This document shows, one piece after another, positions 33,653 to 41,595 of a DNA stretch of 64,000 bases (positions are counted from its first letter, which is position 1; each line of letters opens with the position of its first letter). Below the pieces are notes generated by a model. It worked only from the letters and a program-made list of their open reading frames with translations, was not told the DNA's origin and did not search any database. The DNA comes from Lacrimispora xylanolytica (GTDB taxonomy: Bacteria; Bacillota; Clostridia; Lachnospirales; Lachnospiraceae): contig NZ_CP113524.1 in the NCBI RefSeq assembly GCF_026723765.1, positions 2,775,001-2,839,000 on the forward strand. Reading direction: 5' to 3'. Both the position numbers and the translations under genes were made by a program.

Positions 33653-34678
33653 CTAACCACTGATACGGTTCTTCCTGCTTTTTAAAATCAGATATAGAAA
33701 GCAGGGACTCCCAATCAACGACATAAAGATTCCTACCGGCAGCTCATAGGGCAGAAACATGGTTCTTGAGAGCAGATCGCAGACAATGACAAACCAGCCC
33801 CCTGTCAGGGCACTGGCAGGAATTACAAACCGGTTATCCGTGCCAATGAGCAGCTTTACACCATGGGGAACCAATAGTCCTACAAAGCCGATCAGCCCAC
33901 AAAAGCTTACCGCCGCACCGGCCAGGATGGAAGCCACAGCCAGATACAGGCATCGGCTTACGGGGACATTCATCCCAAGGGTTCTGGCATAATCACTTCC
34001 AAGACTTAAAAGATTTAATCCTTTGGAAGAAAGAACGGAAAGTATCAGGCCAAGAAAAATAAGAACAGAGGGACAGGCCAGAGCTTTAGTGGTCACAGAA
34101 GAGAGGCCTCCCGCCAGGAAATTGCCTGATCCTACATAGGCATCGGGATATAAAATCATGATTGTATTCATTCCGGCGCTGAATATACTGTTTACTACAA
34201 ATCCGATCAGCACCAGCATAAGCTGTGACATCTGTCCCAAAGCTCCAAAAAGAAGTACCAGCAGGCAGGCAAACATAGCACCGAAAAATGCAGCTGCCGG
34301 AAGCAGATAAAGAGAAGGAGGCAATAGAGCGGACGTCAGTAACACAAAGAATCCGGCTCCGGCATTGACTCCTATAATATTTGGGCTTGCCAGAGGATTA
34401 TTGAGCACGGACTGAATGATGGTTCCGGACACAGCAAGGCCGCTTCCAGCTAAAAGTGCACCTAACACTCTGGGAAATCGTACTGTCATTATGATACGAT
34501 ATATAGAATCGTCAGGGTCCCCTTGTCTTAAAGTTTTTATAAGCATTGATACTCCTATGGGATTGGCTCCCAGACAGAGGCCCGCCATCAGTCCTAAAAG
34601 CAGACCTGCTGCTGACAAAAAAAGAAAGACCCATGCTTTACTTCTTTTCTCCTGAAAGAATGTTTGAAAGGTACTCAT
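33653..34678 (-). CDS. FecCD-type ABC transporter permease
   Basis: This 341-residue membrane protein of the FecCD/BtuC family has about 9-10 helices, the VRFPRVLGALLAGSGLAVSG signature near residue 55 and the SFCGLIGFVGLLVPHGVKLL cytoplasmic coupling region near 255. The start at 34678 follows GGGGGGAAAGC and lies inside the 3' end of the binding-protein gene, overlapping by 41 bases. A longer open frame upstream has no ribosome site. Confidence 0.9.
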   Translation of the reverse strand: MSTFQTFFQEKRSKAWVFLFLSAAGLLLGLMAGLCLGANPIGVSMLIKTLRQGDPDDSIYRIIMTVRFPRVLGALLAGSGLAVSGTIIQSVLNNPLASPNIIGVNAGAGFFVLLTSALLPPSLYLLPAAAFFGAMFACLLVLLFGALGQMSQLMLVLIGFVVNSIFSAGMNTIMILYPDAYVGSGNFLAGGLSSVTTKALACPSVLIFLGLILSVLSSKGLNLLSLGSDYARTLGMNVPVSRCLYLAVASILAGAAVSFCGLIGFVGLLVPHGVKLLIGTDNRFVIPASALTGGWFVIVCDLLSRTMFLPYELPVGIFMSLIGSPCFLYLILKSRKNRISG

Positions 34679-35594
34679 AGCTTTCCCCCCATTTTGCATC
34701 TGGTTTATATAAAAACATTTCTTTCGGCAAGATGATATAATGATTGTTTTTGACTGCTCGGAGGCCATTCCAGGCCGGATTTTTCTCCACCGTTTCCTTT
34801 CGGTTTTTATCTGCCAGTTCATCACTGTTTCCCATGGGTACGACAAAAATATAATCCGGGTCTTCCTGTATGATGGACTCCATGCTGAATTCCTTTAACA
34901 GGCTCTTGTTTTTATCTGCAATGTTATTACAGCCTAAATCCTTTAGCATTTTACCAGTCATGCACTGAGAATTTTTTACTATGGCACCTCCGGAATAAGT
35001 CACGAGAAAGAGAATCGATGGAGAGGGCAAACTGCTTTTTTTCGATAGAATGGAACCAATCTTCTGTTTGATTTCCACACCATTTTTTTCATAAAGATCC
35101 TTTCGCCCTGTAATATCTGTGCAGGTTTTCAGCATATCTAAATAATCCTCAAAATAAGTCACCTGAAAGTAAGCCGTCGTAATTCCCGCCTGATTCAGTG
35201 TATCCTTAAGTGCCACGTGTTCTTTTGTTTCGGAAGAAAGAATCACCAGATCCGGGGAGCATTCCATGATTTTTTCAAGGTTCGGACTGTTATAGGTACC
35301 AACTGTCACCATATCTTTTGGCAGGGAAAGTCCTCTTTCTTCGAAAGCATCATCGGTAACTCCAACAAGCTCTCCTCCTGCATTCAGCCAGGTCTCTGCA
35401 AAGCTTCCCATAAGGGCGACCACACGCTTTGGATTCCTGACGGTGACCTCCTGGCCTAAAGCATCCGCAAACCGATATCCTTCTAATGTGGGGGCCGGCT
35501 CCTCACTTTTATGGCCGCATCCATTCACCAATCCGGCAATCAGCATACAGAGCGTTGCAGCAATGATGTATTTGTATTTCATCTTCAAGCCCAT
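34638..35594 (-). CDS. FecB/BtuF-like ABC substrate-binding lipoprotein
   Basis: This 318-residue lipoprotein has a signal peptide ending in the lipobox LVNGC and the class III binding-protein fold (peripheral strands KRVVALMGSFAETWLNAG and NLEKIMECSPDLVILSS). Ligands of this class are siderophores, heme, cobalamin or metal chelates. The start may be ATG 35594, close to GGAGGG, or ATG 35582. It overlaps the upstream radical SAM gene by 10 bases, so these are certainly one transcript. Confidence 0.88.
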   Translation of the reverse strand: MGLKMKYKYIIAATLCMLIAGLVNGCGHKSEEPAPTLEGYRFADALGQEVTVRNPKRVVALMGSFAETWLNAGGELVGVTDDAFEERGLSLPKDMVTVGTYNSPNLEKIMECSPDLVILSSETKEHVALKDTLNQAGITTAYFQVTYFEDYLDMLKTCTDITGRKDLYEKNGVEIKQKIGSILSKKSSLPSPSILFLVTYSGGAIVKNSQCMTGKMLKDLGCNNIADKNKSLLKEFSMESIIQEDPDYIFVVPMGNSDELADKNRKETVEKNPAWNGLRAVKNNHYIILPKEMFLYKPDAKWGESYEYLSNILSGEKK

Positions 35595-36595
35595 GTCCCT
35601 CCTGCCTCAAAGCCTTTTCCGTAAGCACAATAGCTGTCCTCTCCCATATAATCCCCCTCATGATAGTACCCTGCCCTTGCCCGGCAGCCTCCGCATTCCT
35701 CTTCATAAGCACAGCCATGACATGTCCCTTTGTAATGCCGGGTGCGAAGATGATTTAATAAGCTGCTGTTTCTCCATATCTGGTCAAAGGGCTCCTGTCG
35801 GACATTGCCAGCTTCCTCTACCATATAAGCACAGGGTCTTACGGTTCCCGTTGGGTCAATGATGCAATAGGACAGTCCCGCAAGACAGCCTTTTTGAAAC
35901 CGGGTCTTTACATCCATCTGTTTTGCCACTCGGATAAACTGGGGCGCACAGGTAGGCTTTATATCAATGGGCACCTGCTTTTGCTTTTCCATAATGGTTT
36001 TTAGCAGATTCTCATATTCCAGTACCTCAAGGGTGGTTCTTTCCAGGAACTTACCTCTGCCCACAGGAATGAGAAAAAACAGATAGCAGGCAATGGCGCC
36101 TGTTCTTACACTGAAATCAATGATGTCACATACCTCGTTCTGATTCCAATCCATAATGGTGGTATGAATCTGAAAGGGCAGGCCGGCCTTTTTACAGTTC
36201 TCAATGCCTTCCATGGTCAGCTGATATGCATCCTCTTTTCCACGGAAATAGTTGTGTTTCTCCTGGTCCAGGCTGTCAATGCTGATTCCCATTGCTTTTG
36301 CGCCGCATTCTTTCAGCTTTTTTGCAGTATCCTCTGTAATCAGAGTTCCATTGGTACCAAAGACCGGGCGAAGGCCCTGAGCGCTGGCATATGACACCAG
36401 CTCATAGATGTCCGGGCGCATGAGAGGCTCTCCTCCACTGAATATCATAATTTTAAAACCTGCGGCTTTGATCTCTTCTATCATTTTTTTTGCTTCTTCT
36501 GTGTTCAGTTCTTTGTCACGCCTGCTTCCGGCATCCTGATAGCAATGCCTGCATTTTAAATTGCATTGATTGGTGGTCAGCCATGATACAATCAT
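35585..36595 (-). CDS. Radical SAM/SPASM protein (AhbD/NirJ-like)
   Basis: This 336-residue enzyme has the radical SAM motif CNLKCRHC near residue 11 and a C-terminal SPASM-type cysteine cluster (CHGCAYEEECGGCRARAGYY, with a last Cys near residue 325) binding extra 4Fe-4S clusters. The GGCRARA ending resembles heme-pathway enzymes NirJ/AhbC/AhbD and tungsten-enzyme maturases. It is the first gene of an operon with a metal-chelate importer, so it may modify the imported ligand or make a small metallophore or cofactor. The start at 36595 follows AAGGAG. Confidence 0.8.
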   Translation of the reverse strand: MIVSWLTTNQCNLKCRHCYQDAGSRRDKELNTEEAKKMIEEIKAAGFKIMIFSGGEPLMRPDIYELVSYASAQGLRPVFGTNGTLITEDTAKKLKECGAKAMGISIDSLDQEKHNYFRGKEDAYQLTMEGIENCKKAGLPFQIHTTIMDWNQNEVCDIIDFSVRTGAIACYLFFLIPVGRGKFLERTTLEVLEYENLLKTIMEKQKQVPIDIKPTCAPQFIRVAKQMDVKTRFQKGCLAGLSYCIIDPTGTVRPCAYMVEEAGNVRQEPFDQIWRNSSLLNHLRTRHYKGTCHGCAYEEECGGCRARAGYYHEGDYMGEDSYCAYGKGFEAGGTWA

Positions 36596-36798
36596 TCTTT
36601 TTCTCCTTCCATTTCCGTCCATACATTTTGCAGCAAAGCGAAAAAGTATATGCTATTATATGTGAGGTGCCTGACCCATAGAATCAAGGCGACGGTTAAA
36701 ATCATGGCCTTCGTATTTACTTTTTCTTGTGGAATGGTATAATGGAGTAGATGATTTAGATACCTGATATATTTTATATACCGAAAAGAGGTGATGTT

Positions 36799-37215
36799 TT
36801 GTCTACAAAAGTAATCTGCAGCAAACCAATGCATGAAGAATGCTATATGAAAGGGCAATGTTTGAAATACAACGTCTGTCCCATGGCCATGGTCCAGGAG
36901 CTTGTTTCCGGTAAATGGAAGATCCTGATTCTCTGGTATTTAAGCAGCAATACCTTACGATTCAGCGAAATCAAGAAACGGCTTCCCCAGATAACCCAGA
37001 AGATGCTCACCTCCCAGCTTCGCAGTTTGGAAGAAGATAAACTGGTAAAACGAAAGGTCTATCCGGTGGTACCTTCCCGGGTGGAATACAGCTTAACAGA
37101 GCTGGGCGAAAAAATCATTCCCATTCTGGAACTGATGCACTCCTTTGGCAGCCAGTACTTAAACGCGGAGCTTGATACGGAATACGATCAGGAAGAACGC
37201 GCCGCAGAAAACTAA
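36799..37215 (+). CDS. HxlR family regulator (YodB-like, Cys-rich N-terminus)
   Basis: This 138-residue winged-helix regulator belongs to the HxlR family (VSGKWKILILWYLSSNTLRF, then a wing with PSRVEYSLTELG). Before the domain it has four cysteines (about residues 7, 15, 21 and 27). The last, in CPMAMVQELVSGKW, aligns with the redox-sensing Cys of Bacillus YodB, which responds to quinones and controls azoR1. The TTG start follows GAGGTGATG. It is convergent with gapN. A repeated promoter element before gapN, azoR and a Cys-rich peptide gene may be its operator. Confidence 0.88.
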   Translation: MSTKVICSKPMHEECYMKGQCLKYNVCPMAMVQELVSGKWKILILWYLSSNTLRFSEIKKRLPQITQKMLTSQLRSLEEDKLVKRKVYPVVPSRVEYSLTELGEKIIPILELMHSFGSQYLNAELDTEYDQEERAAEN

Positions 37216-37269
37216 AAGCCTCAGGAAGCATGAGACCCGCTTACGGTCCCATGCTTCCTGAGGCTTTTT
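37214..37269. terminator. Bidirectional terminator between HxlR gene and gapN
   Basis: A perfect stem of about 20 bp (AAAAGCCTCAGGAAGCATG with CATGCTTCCTGAGGCTTTT) begins at the HxlR stop codon and is flanked by A and T runs for both directions. Confidence 0.9.
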
Positions 37270-37291
37270 CCTATGATAGAACTTTTAATAT

Positions 37292-38755
37292 TTAATTATT
37301 TGACAGATTGATTACCGTTACCTTTGGTCTTGACATGGACTCAATGGAATAGCGGATTCCCTGAGTACCGATTCCGGAAGCCTTTACACCTAAGAATGGG
37401 AAATGATCCGGTCCTCTTTCTGTTTTGTTGTTGACCTGGACAGTACCTACCTCCAGCTTATCTGCCACATAAAAGGCATTGTTAATATTCTGGGTAAATA
37501 CTGCGGACTGGAGACCATATTCTGACTCATTGGCAAGCTTTATGGCTTCATCCTTATCTTTTACCCGAATGATGGGAAGTACCGGGCCAAAAGGCTCTTC
37601 CCAGGCAAGCCGCATATCTGTGGTCACACAATCAAACAGCGTAGGCTGAATTAAGTTTCCGTCCCGATTTCCACCTGCCAAAAGCTTTGCTCCCTTTGCC
37701 TTGGCGTCATCCATCAGCTCGCAGACAAAATCCGCTGCTTTGGTGCTGATGAGGGGTACAATATCCACATCTTTTTCAACAGGATTTCCCATGGTAAGCT
37801 TCTCTAACTTAGGCAAAATCTTTTCAATCAGCTGGTCAGCCACTTCTTCCACCACCAAAATCCTCTTTACTGCGGTACATCTCTGACCGGAATAGGAATA
37901 ACCGCCTGCAACGATATTGCTTGCTGTCAGTTCCAGATCTGCATCCTCTAATACGATAGCAGCATCCTTACCTCCAAGCTCCATTAGGAGCGGCACCATG
38001 CTGGTGATACTGGATATGTGAGCGCCAACCTCAGTGCTTCCTGTAAAGTTAATAAAATCTATGCCCTTATGAGTGGTGATATAATCTCCGATCTCACTGC
38101 CCTTTCCGGTTACCGTATTTAATACACCTGCGGGTACGCCTGCCTCTTCAAAGGCTCTTGCCAGATAAAGGCCGCATAAGCTGCCCTGAGACGCTGGCTT
38201 TAATATAACAGAATTTCCTGCCATCAGGCCTGGTGCGATTTTAGAGGCTGCAAGGTTAACGGGATAATTAAAAGGTGAAATAGCTAATACAACACCAAGA
38301 GGCTCTCTTCTTACGATGGATACCTTATTGTTCTTTCCACCTGGGAAGCTGTCTCCTGGTATGCTCTCGCCGGAGATATTTTTTGCAGTATCCGCAGTAA
38401 AACGAATAAAGTCAGCCGTTCTTTCTACCTCAGACCAGCAGCTCTTTCTGTCCTTTGATATTTCCCGGATCATTAAATCTGCCAGTTCTTCCTTATATTT
38501 TAAAAGAATATCTGCTGCCCGATATAAAATTTCCGCCTTTTCATCAATGGTAACATTTCTCCACAGCTTCTGTGCTTCTCTCGCTGTTTCTATCGCCAGA
38601 TCCACCTCCTCCTTTGACATGGCCGGCACCGTCCCTAAGACTGTGTTGTCTATGGGGGACTTTATTTCAATATAAGTATCACTTTTGCTTCCGACCCATT
38701 GGCCATTTAGCAGATTCCTGTATCTGTTGTTTTCATCTCTGATAGCTGTTATCAT
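37292..38755 (-). CDS. gapN: NADP-dependent glyceraldehyde-3-phosphate dehydrogenase
   Basis: This 487-residue aldehyde dehydrogenase-family enzyme fits GapN, which oxidises glyceraldehyde-3-phosphate directly to 3-phosphoglycerate and makes NADPH without ATP. The catalytic Cys lies in YSGQRCTAVKR near residue 284 and the general base Glu in LLMELGGKDAA near 250. RRGPDHFPFLG-type sugar-phosphate binding appears as ERGPDHFPFLGVKASG near the C-terminus, which supports GapN over other aldehyde dehydrogenases. A supply of NADPH would suit thiol stress, matching the shared promoter element upstream. Confidence 0.9.
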   Translation of the reverse strand: MITAIRDENNRYRNLLNGQWVGSKSDTYIEIKSPIDNTVLGTVPAMSKEEVDLAIETAREAQKLWRNVTIDEKAEILYRAADILLKYKEELADLMIREISKDRKSCWSEVERTADFIRFTADTAKNISGESIPGDSFPGGKNNKVSIVRREPLGVVLAISPFNYPVNLAASKIAPGLMAGNSVILKPASQGSLCGLYLARAFEEAGVPAGVLNTVTGKGSEIGDYITTHKGIDFINFTGSTEVGAHISSITSMVPLLMELGGKDAAIVLEDADLELTASNIVAGGYSYSGQRCTAVKRILVVEEVADQLIEKILPKLEKLTMGNPVEKDVDIVPLISTKAADFVCELMDDAKAKGAKLLAGGNRDGNLIQPTLFDCVTTDMRLAWEEPFGPVLPIIRVKDKDEAIKLANESEYGLQSAVFTQNINNAFYVADKLEVGTVQVNNKTERGPDHFPFLGVKASGIGTQGIRYSIESMSRPKVTVINLSNN

Positions 38756-38868
38756 GAAACCACACTCCTATCCTTTTATTGATATCACTCATGCCTGTCA
38801 GCCAGGCTGTGTCTTTTGATTCATGTTTTTTTGATTCTTCAGACAGTACTTGTGTCTTTATCCTTAAT

Positions 38869-38935
38869 ATTATAACATTTGTATTCTTTTATCCAGTAGG
38901 CACTATTTTGACACACAGTATCAAAAAAGTAACTA
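38869..38935 (-). promoter_or_regulatory. gapN promoter with repeated operator-like element (copy A)
   Basis: On the minus strand the element reads AGTTACTTTTTTGATAC, then 14 bases, then GTGCCTACT (38935 to 38895), and a perfect TATAAT -10 follows 20 bases later (38874-38869). The -35 region is degenerate, so activation or unusual control is possible. The layout matches copies before azoR and the Cys-rich peptide gene. Confidence 0.6.
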
Positions 38936-39028
38936 TGAGTCAAAATAAGATTTTCTGGTGGTTTTATCTCATATATAGCTAAATTTTTTCAAATTTAGTC
39001 CTGTAATTGTAACATAAAGGGGATGCAT

Positions 39029-39042
39029 TGGAAACGTTTTTA
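39029..39042. promoter_or_regulatory. cre-like (CcpA) site 1
   Basis: TGGAAACGTTTTTA matches 12 of 14 positions of the catabolite-responsive element TGWAARCGYTWNCW. It lies between gapN and citC. Confidence 0.4.
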
Positions 39043-39078
39043 AATTACAATGAAATCAAGCTTATTTTATCCCATGTA

Positions 39079-39092
39079 AGTAAGCGCTTTTT
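39079..39092. promoter_or_regulatory. cre-like (CcpA) site 2 near citC promoter
   Basis: AGTAAGCGCTTTTT matches 12 of 14 cre positions and includes the palindrome AAGCGCTT. A TATAGTAT sequence follows directly and could be a -10, so CcpA bound here would block it. Confidence 0.45.
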
Positions 39093-39104
39093 GTATAGTA
39101 TAAA

Positions 39105-39313
39105 CCAAAAAATCATATCATATCAAAATCAGACGCCCTAATACAAAGGAAAATGCAAATAACTGCTCCCAGGCTATTTACATTTTTAATAGGAAATAAT
39201 ACAATTATTTATGAGAAAATAAAACCTGTTTCCGGTTCCGCATTTTGGGGATCCGCTTTCCTGATATTCGGTCAGGAAGGCCGTGTTAAAGGTTATCAGC
39301 AAAGGAGCAAATT
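39105..39313 (+). other. Long non-coding leader before citC
   Basis: About 200 bases separate the putative promoter from citC. I see no gene. A hairpin TTTCCTGA/TCAGGAAG lies around 39259-39281, some 35 bases before the start codon, but nothing I can match to a known riboswitch. Confidence 0.35.
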
Positions 39314-40360
39314 ATGAGTGAATATTCAATTTCTAAAGTTTCCCCCGATGATAAAAGGAGCAACCAGCTCATAGACCAGCTTCTTTTGGGAGAAGGAATC
39401 CGAAGAGACAAGAACCTGGATTATACATGTGCTATGTTTGACGAGGATTTTAACGTCGTTGCCACAGGAAGCTGCTATGGCAATACCTTACGTTGTCTGG
39501 CTGTCAGCAGCGATCATCAGGGTGAGGGTCTGATGAATCAGATTATGTCCCATCTGACCGAGTATCAGTTCTCAAAGGGCAACTCCCACATCTTCCTCTA
39601 CACAAAATCAACTGCCTCTAAATTCTTTTCTGATCTTGGATTTTATGAGATTGTAAGAATTGAAGGCAAAGTAGTATTTATGGAGAACAAAAGACGGGGC
39701 TTTCAGGATTATTTAAGCCGTCTTGGTGAGAATAAAAAAGAAGGTAAGAATGTTGCTGCCATCGTAATGAATGCCAATCCCTTTACCCTGGGTCATCTTA
39801 CCCTGGTGGAAAAGGCTGCTGCAGAAAATGACGTGGTTCACCTTTTTATCGTCAGCGAGGATGTAAGCCTTATTCCCTTTCCTGTGAGAAAACGCCTGAT
39901 CATGGAGGGGACAGCCCATTTAAACAACATATGCTACCACGACAGCGGCCCTTACATCATAAGCAATGCCACGTTCCCAAGCTACTTTCAAAAGGACGAA
40001 ACATCCGTAATCGAAAGCCATGCCCTTTTAGACCTTGGAATCTTCATTAAGATTTCAGAGTCTCTGGGAATTAACAGAAGGTACGTAGGAGAAGAGCCTA
40101 CCAGCCAGGTCACTGCCATCTATAATGAGATCATGAAGGAACGGCTTCCCGAAGCAGGAATTGATTGCATTATTATCCCCAGAAAGGAAGCAGAGGGAAC
40201 AGTAATCAGTGCATCGACCGTAAGAAAGCTGATTAAGGAAGGTGATTTCTCTCATCTAACTGCCTTACTTCCGGAAACTACCATACGCTTTTTTGAAAGC
40301 CCGGAGGCAGAGCCTATTATTAAGAAAATCAAAGAAGCAGAGCAAGTCATTCATTATTAA
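39314..40360 (+). CDS. citC: [Citrate (pro-3S)-lyase] ligase
   Basis: This 348-residue enzyme acetylates the prosthetic group of citrate lyase using ATP and acetate. It has an N-terminal GNAT-like domain (about residues 1-130, CLAVSSDHQGEGLMNQIM) and a C-terminal nucleotidyltransferase domain with the HxGH-like ATP site NANPFTLGHL near residue 155. Length is normal. AAAGGAGC precedes the ATG. No citD, citE, citF or citX gene is adjacent, so this is an orphan copy that must serve a lyase encoded elsewhere. Upstream cre-like sites suggest catabolite control. Confidence 0.9.
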   Translation: MSEYSISKVSPDDKRSNQLIDQLLLGEGIRRDKNLDYTCAMFDEDFNVVATGSCYGNTLRCLAVSSDHQGEGLMNQIMSHLTEYQFSKGNSHIFLYTKSTASKFFSDLGFYEIVRIEGKVVFMENKRRGFQDYLSRLGENKKEGKNVAAIVMNANPFTLGHLTLVEKAAAENDVVHLFIVSEDVSLIPFPVRKRLIMEGTAHLNNICYHDSGPYIISNATFPSYFQKDETSVIESHALLDLGIFIKISESLGINRRYVGEEPTSQVTAIYNEIMKERLPEAGIDCIIIPRKEAEGTVISASTVRKLIKEGDFSHLTALLPETTIRFFESPEAEPIIKKIKEAEQVIHY

Positions 40361-40370
40361 AACATTTAAC

Positions 40371-40392
40371 GGCGGTCCCAGAAGGAACCGCC
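40371..40392. terminator. Hairpin between citC and azoR
   Basis: GGCGGT pairs with ACCGCC, extended by one bulged CC/GG pair set, between two convergent genes. The T run is weak on both sides. Confidence 0.55.
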
Positions 40393-40409
40393 GCCATTTA
40401 TTAATTCTG

Positions 40410-41012
40410 TTAGAATGTTTCAGCTATTTTCACAGCCTTTTCAATATCCTCTGCCACCTTTTTCTCCACGTCAACACCAATCACATCAAGCTGGTCAGCA
40501 GCTATGGTGGTAAAATCAGTAACTCCTAAGAAGGCTATGATGGTTCTTAGATATTTATCACCTAATTCAAATTCTTTTGCGATATCAGAGCTGTAATCTC
40601 CGCCTCTCGTGGTAATATTAATGGCTTTTTTGCCTTTGCAAAGACCAACAGGGCCTTCTGCTGTGTACTGGAAGGTGATAGAGGAAACACAGATATAATC
40701 GATATATGCTTTTAAAATAGCCGGAATTCCAAGGTTCCATAAAGGCTCTGCAAAAATGTATTTGTCAGCCTCCAAAAACTGATAAGCGTATTTTAAAATC
40801 GGATGATCCTTTCCCACTCCAGGAGCTGGATTGTGATATTCAAGATCCTTTTCCTCTAAAAAATGAATTCCCATCTTATATAAATCCAAAACTACTACTT
40901 CGTCGTCTGGATGATGTTTTTTATACGCTTCCACAAATGCATCTGATATCTGAAATGTTCTTGATGTTCCTTCTGGTTTTGAATTTGCTTTAATATAAAG
41001 AACTCTGCTCAT
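40410..41012 (-). CDS. azoR: FMN-dependent NADH:quinone reductase / azoreductase
   Basis: This 200-residue flavodoxin-fold enzyme reduces quinones and azo compounds with NADH. It starts RVLYIKANSKPEGTSRTFQI, has the flavin-binding AEPLWNLGIPAILKAYIDYI stretch near residue 95 and the NITTRGGDYSS loop near 140, typical of AzoR. The ATG at 41012 follows AAAGGAG; frame upstream is open without a site. Its promoter carries the element shared with gapN. In Bacillus azoR1 is repressed by the HxlR protein YodB, matching the HxlR gene nearby. Confidence 0.9.
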   Translation of the reverse strand: MSRVLYIKANSKPEGTSRTFQISDAFVEAYKKHHPDDEVVVLDLYKMGIHFLEEKDLEYHNPAPGVGKDHPILKYAYQFLEADKYIFAEPLWNLGIPAILKAYIDYICVSSITFQYTAEGPVGLCKGKKAINITTRGGDYSSDIAKEFELGDKYLRTIIAFLGVTDFTTIAADQLDVIGVDVEKKVAEDIEKAVKIAETF

Positions 41013-41090
41013 AATTAAAATCTCCTTTATGTTATTTTCTTCACAAATTGATGGTTGACTTCGCTCCATTGCCATCTATTGATTAACTTC

Positions 41091-41157
41091 ATTATAGCAT
41101 TCCCCAAAAATTATGCAAGTAGGCACATTTTAGTGGTGTGGTTACTAAAAAGATACT
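41091..41157 (-). promoter_or_regulatory. azoR promoter with operator-like element (copy B)
   Basis: On the minus strand AGTATCTTTTTAGTAAC, then 14 bases, then GTGCCTACT are followed by TTGCAT (-35, 41118-41113), 16 bases, and TATAAT (-10, 41096-41091). The GTGCCTACT block runs into the -35 box. Half-site spacing is identical to copy A at gapN. Confidence 0.65.
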
Positions 41158-41202
41158 TCCTAAAATACATATGCTCCTCTTATCTTCATTCGAATCTTCT
41201 AC

Positions 41203-41269
41203 GGTATCCTTAAGTTACTAAGTAACTTATTGGTGCCTACTTTACGGCAGACTTCCACAGTATTATAAT
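41203..41269 (+). promoter_or_regulatory. Divergent promoter with operator-like element (copy C)
   Basis: On the plus strand GGTATC, the 8-bp dyad AAGTTACT-A-AGTAACTT and GTGCCTACT are followed by TTTACG (-35, 41241-41246), 17 bases, and TATAAT (-10, 41264-41269). It faces the Cys-rich peptide gene at 41381 and is a third instance of the gapN/azoR element. A leader of about 100 bases follows, with a GCCA/TGGC hairpin near 41288. Confidence 0.6.
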
Positions 41270-41380
41270 AACATTAAATCAATGAGCCATGTTTGTGGCT
41301 TTCATTTTAAGCTTATGGTTAGATTGACCTAACTCAAAAACGAAAAAAGATTTTGGTACATATCCAGGGAGGTGTTTGTT

Positions 41381-41527
41381 ATGTTAGCTACTATAGTGAT
41401 TAGTGCACTAATTGCAGCTTATGCAGGCTTTATTATTGTGAGAAGAATCAAAAAAGCGAAGCAGGGCGAATCCGGCTGTGGCTGCGGCTGTTCCAGCTGT
41501 TCCTGCACCAGCGACTTACAGGATTGA
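41381..41527 (+). CDS. FeoB-associated Cys-rich membrane protein (48 aa)
   Basis: This very short protein has one N-terminal transmembrane helix (LATIVISALIAAYAGFIIV), a basic stop-transfer stretch (RRIKKAKQGE), and a C-terminal cysteine cluster (CGCGCSSCSC). It matches the FeoB-associated Cys-rich family, thought to help ferrous iron uptake. AGGGAGGTG precedes the ATG. No feoA or feoB lies nearby, so here it stands alone, behind a promoter element shared with gapN and azoR. A metal or thiol-stress sensing role is possible. Confidence 0.8.
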   Translation: MLATIVISALIAAYAGFIIVRRIKKAKQGESGCGCGCSSCSCTSDLQD

Positions 41528-41549
41528 AGCATTGACAAAAATAAAAAAA

Positions 41550-41594
41550 CGGATCTGGGATGGTGAAACCTACGCATCTCCCTGATCCGCTTTT
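41550..41594. terminator. Bidirectional terminator
   Basis: GGATC-T-GGGA pairs with TCCC-T-GATCC around a loop, with A7 on the left (T7 for minus-strand transcripts) and TTTTCTT on the right. Confidence 0.8.
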
Positions 41595-41595
41595 C

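Noticed and set aside
36650-36798. A fourth copy of the gapN/azoR element before the HxlR gene (GGTGCCTGACC near 36665)
   Set aside because: Only GTGCCT matches, the dyad half-sites are missing and there is no -10 at 20-22 bases, so autoregulation by this element is not supported.
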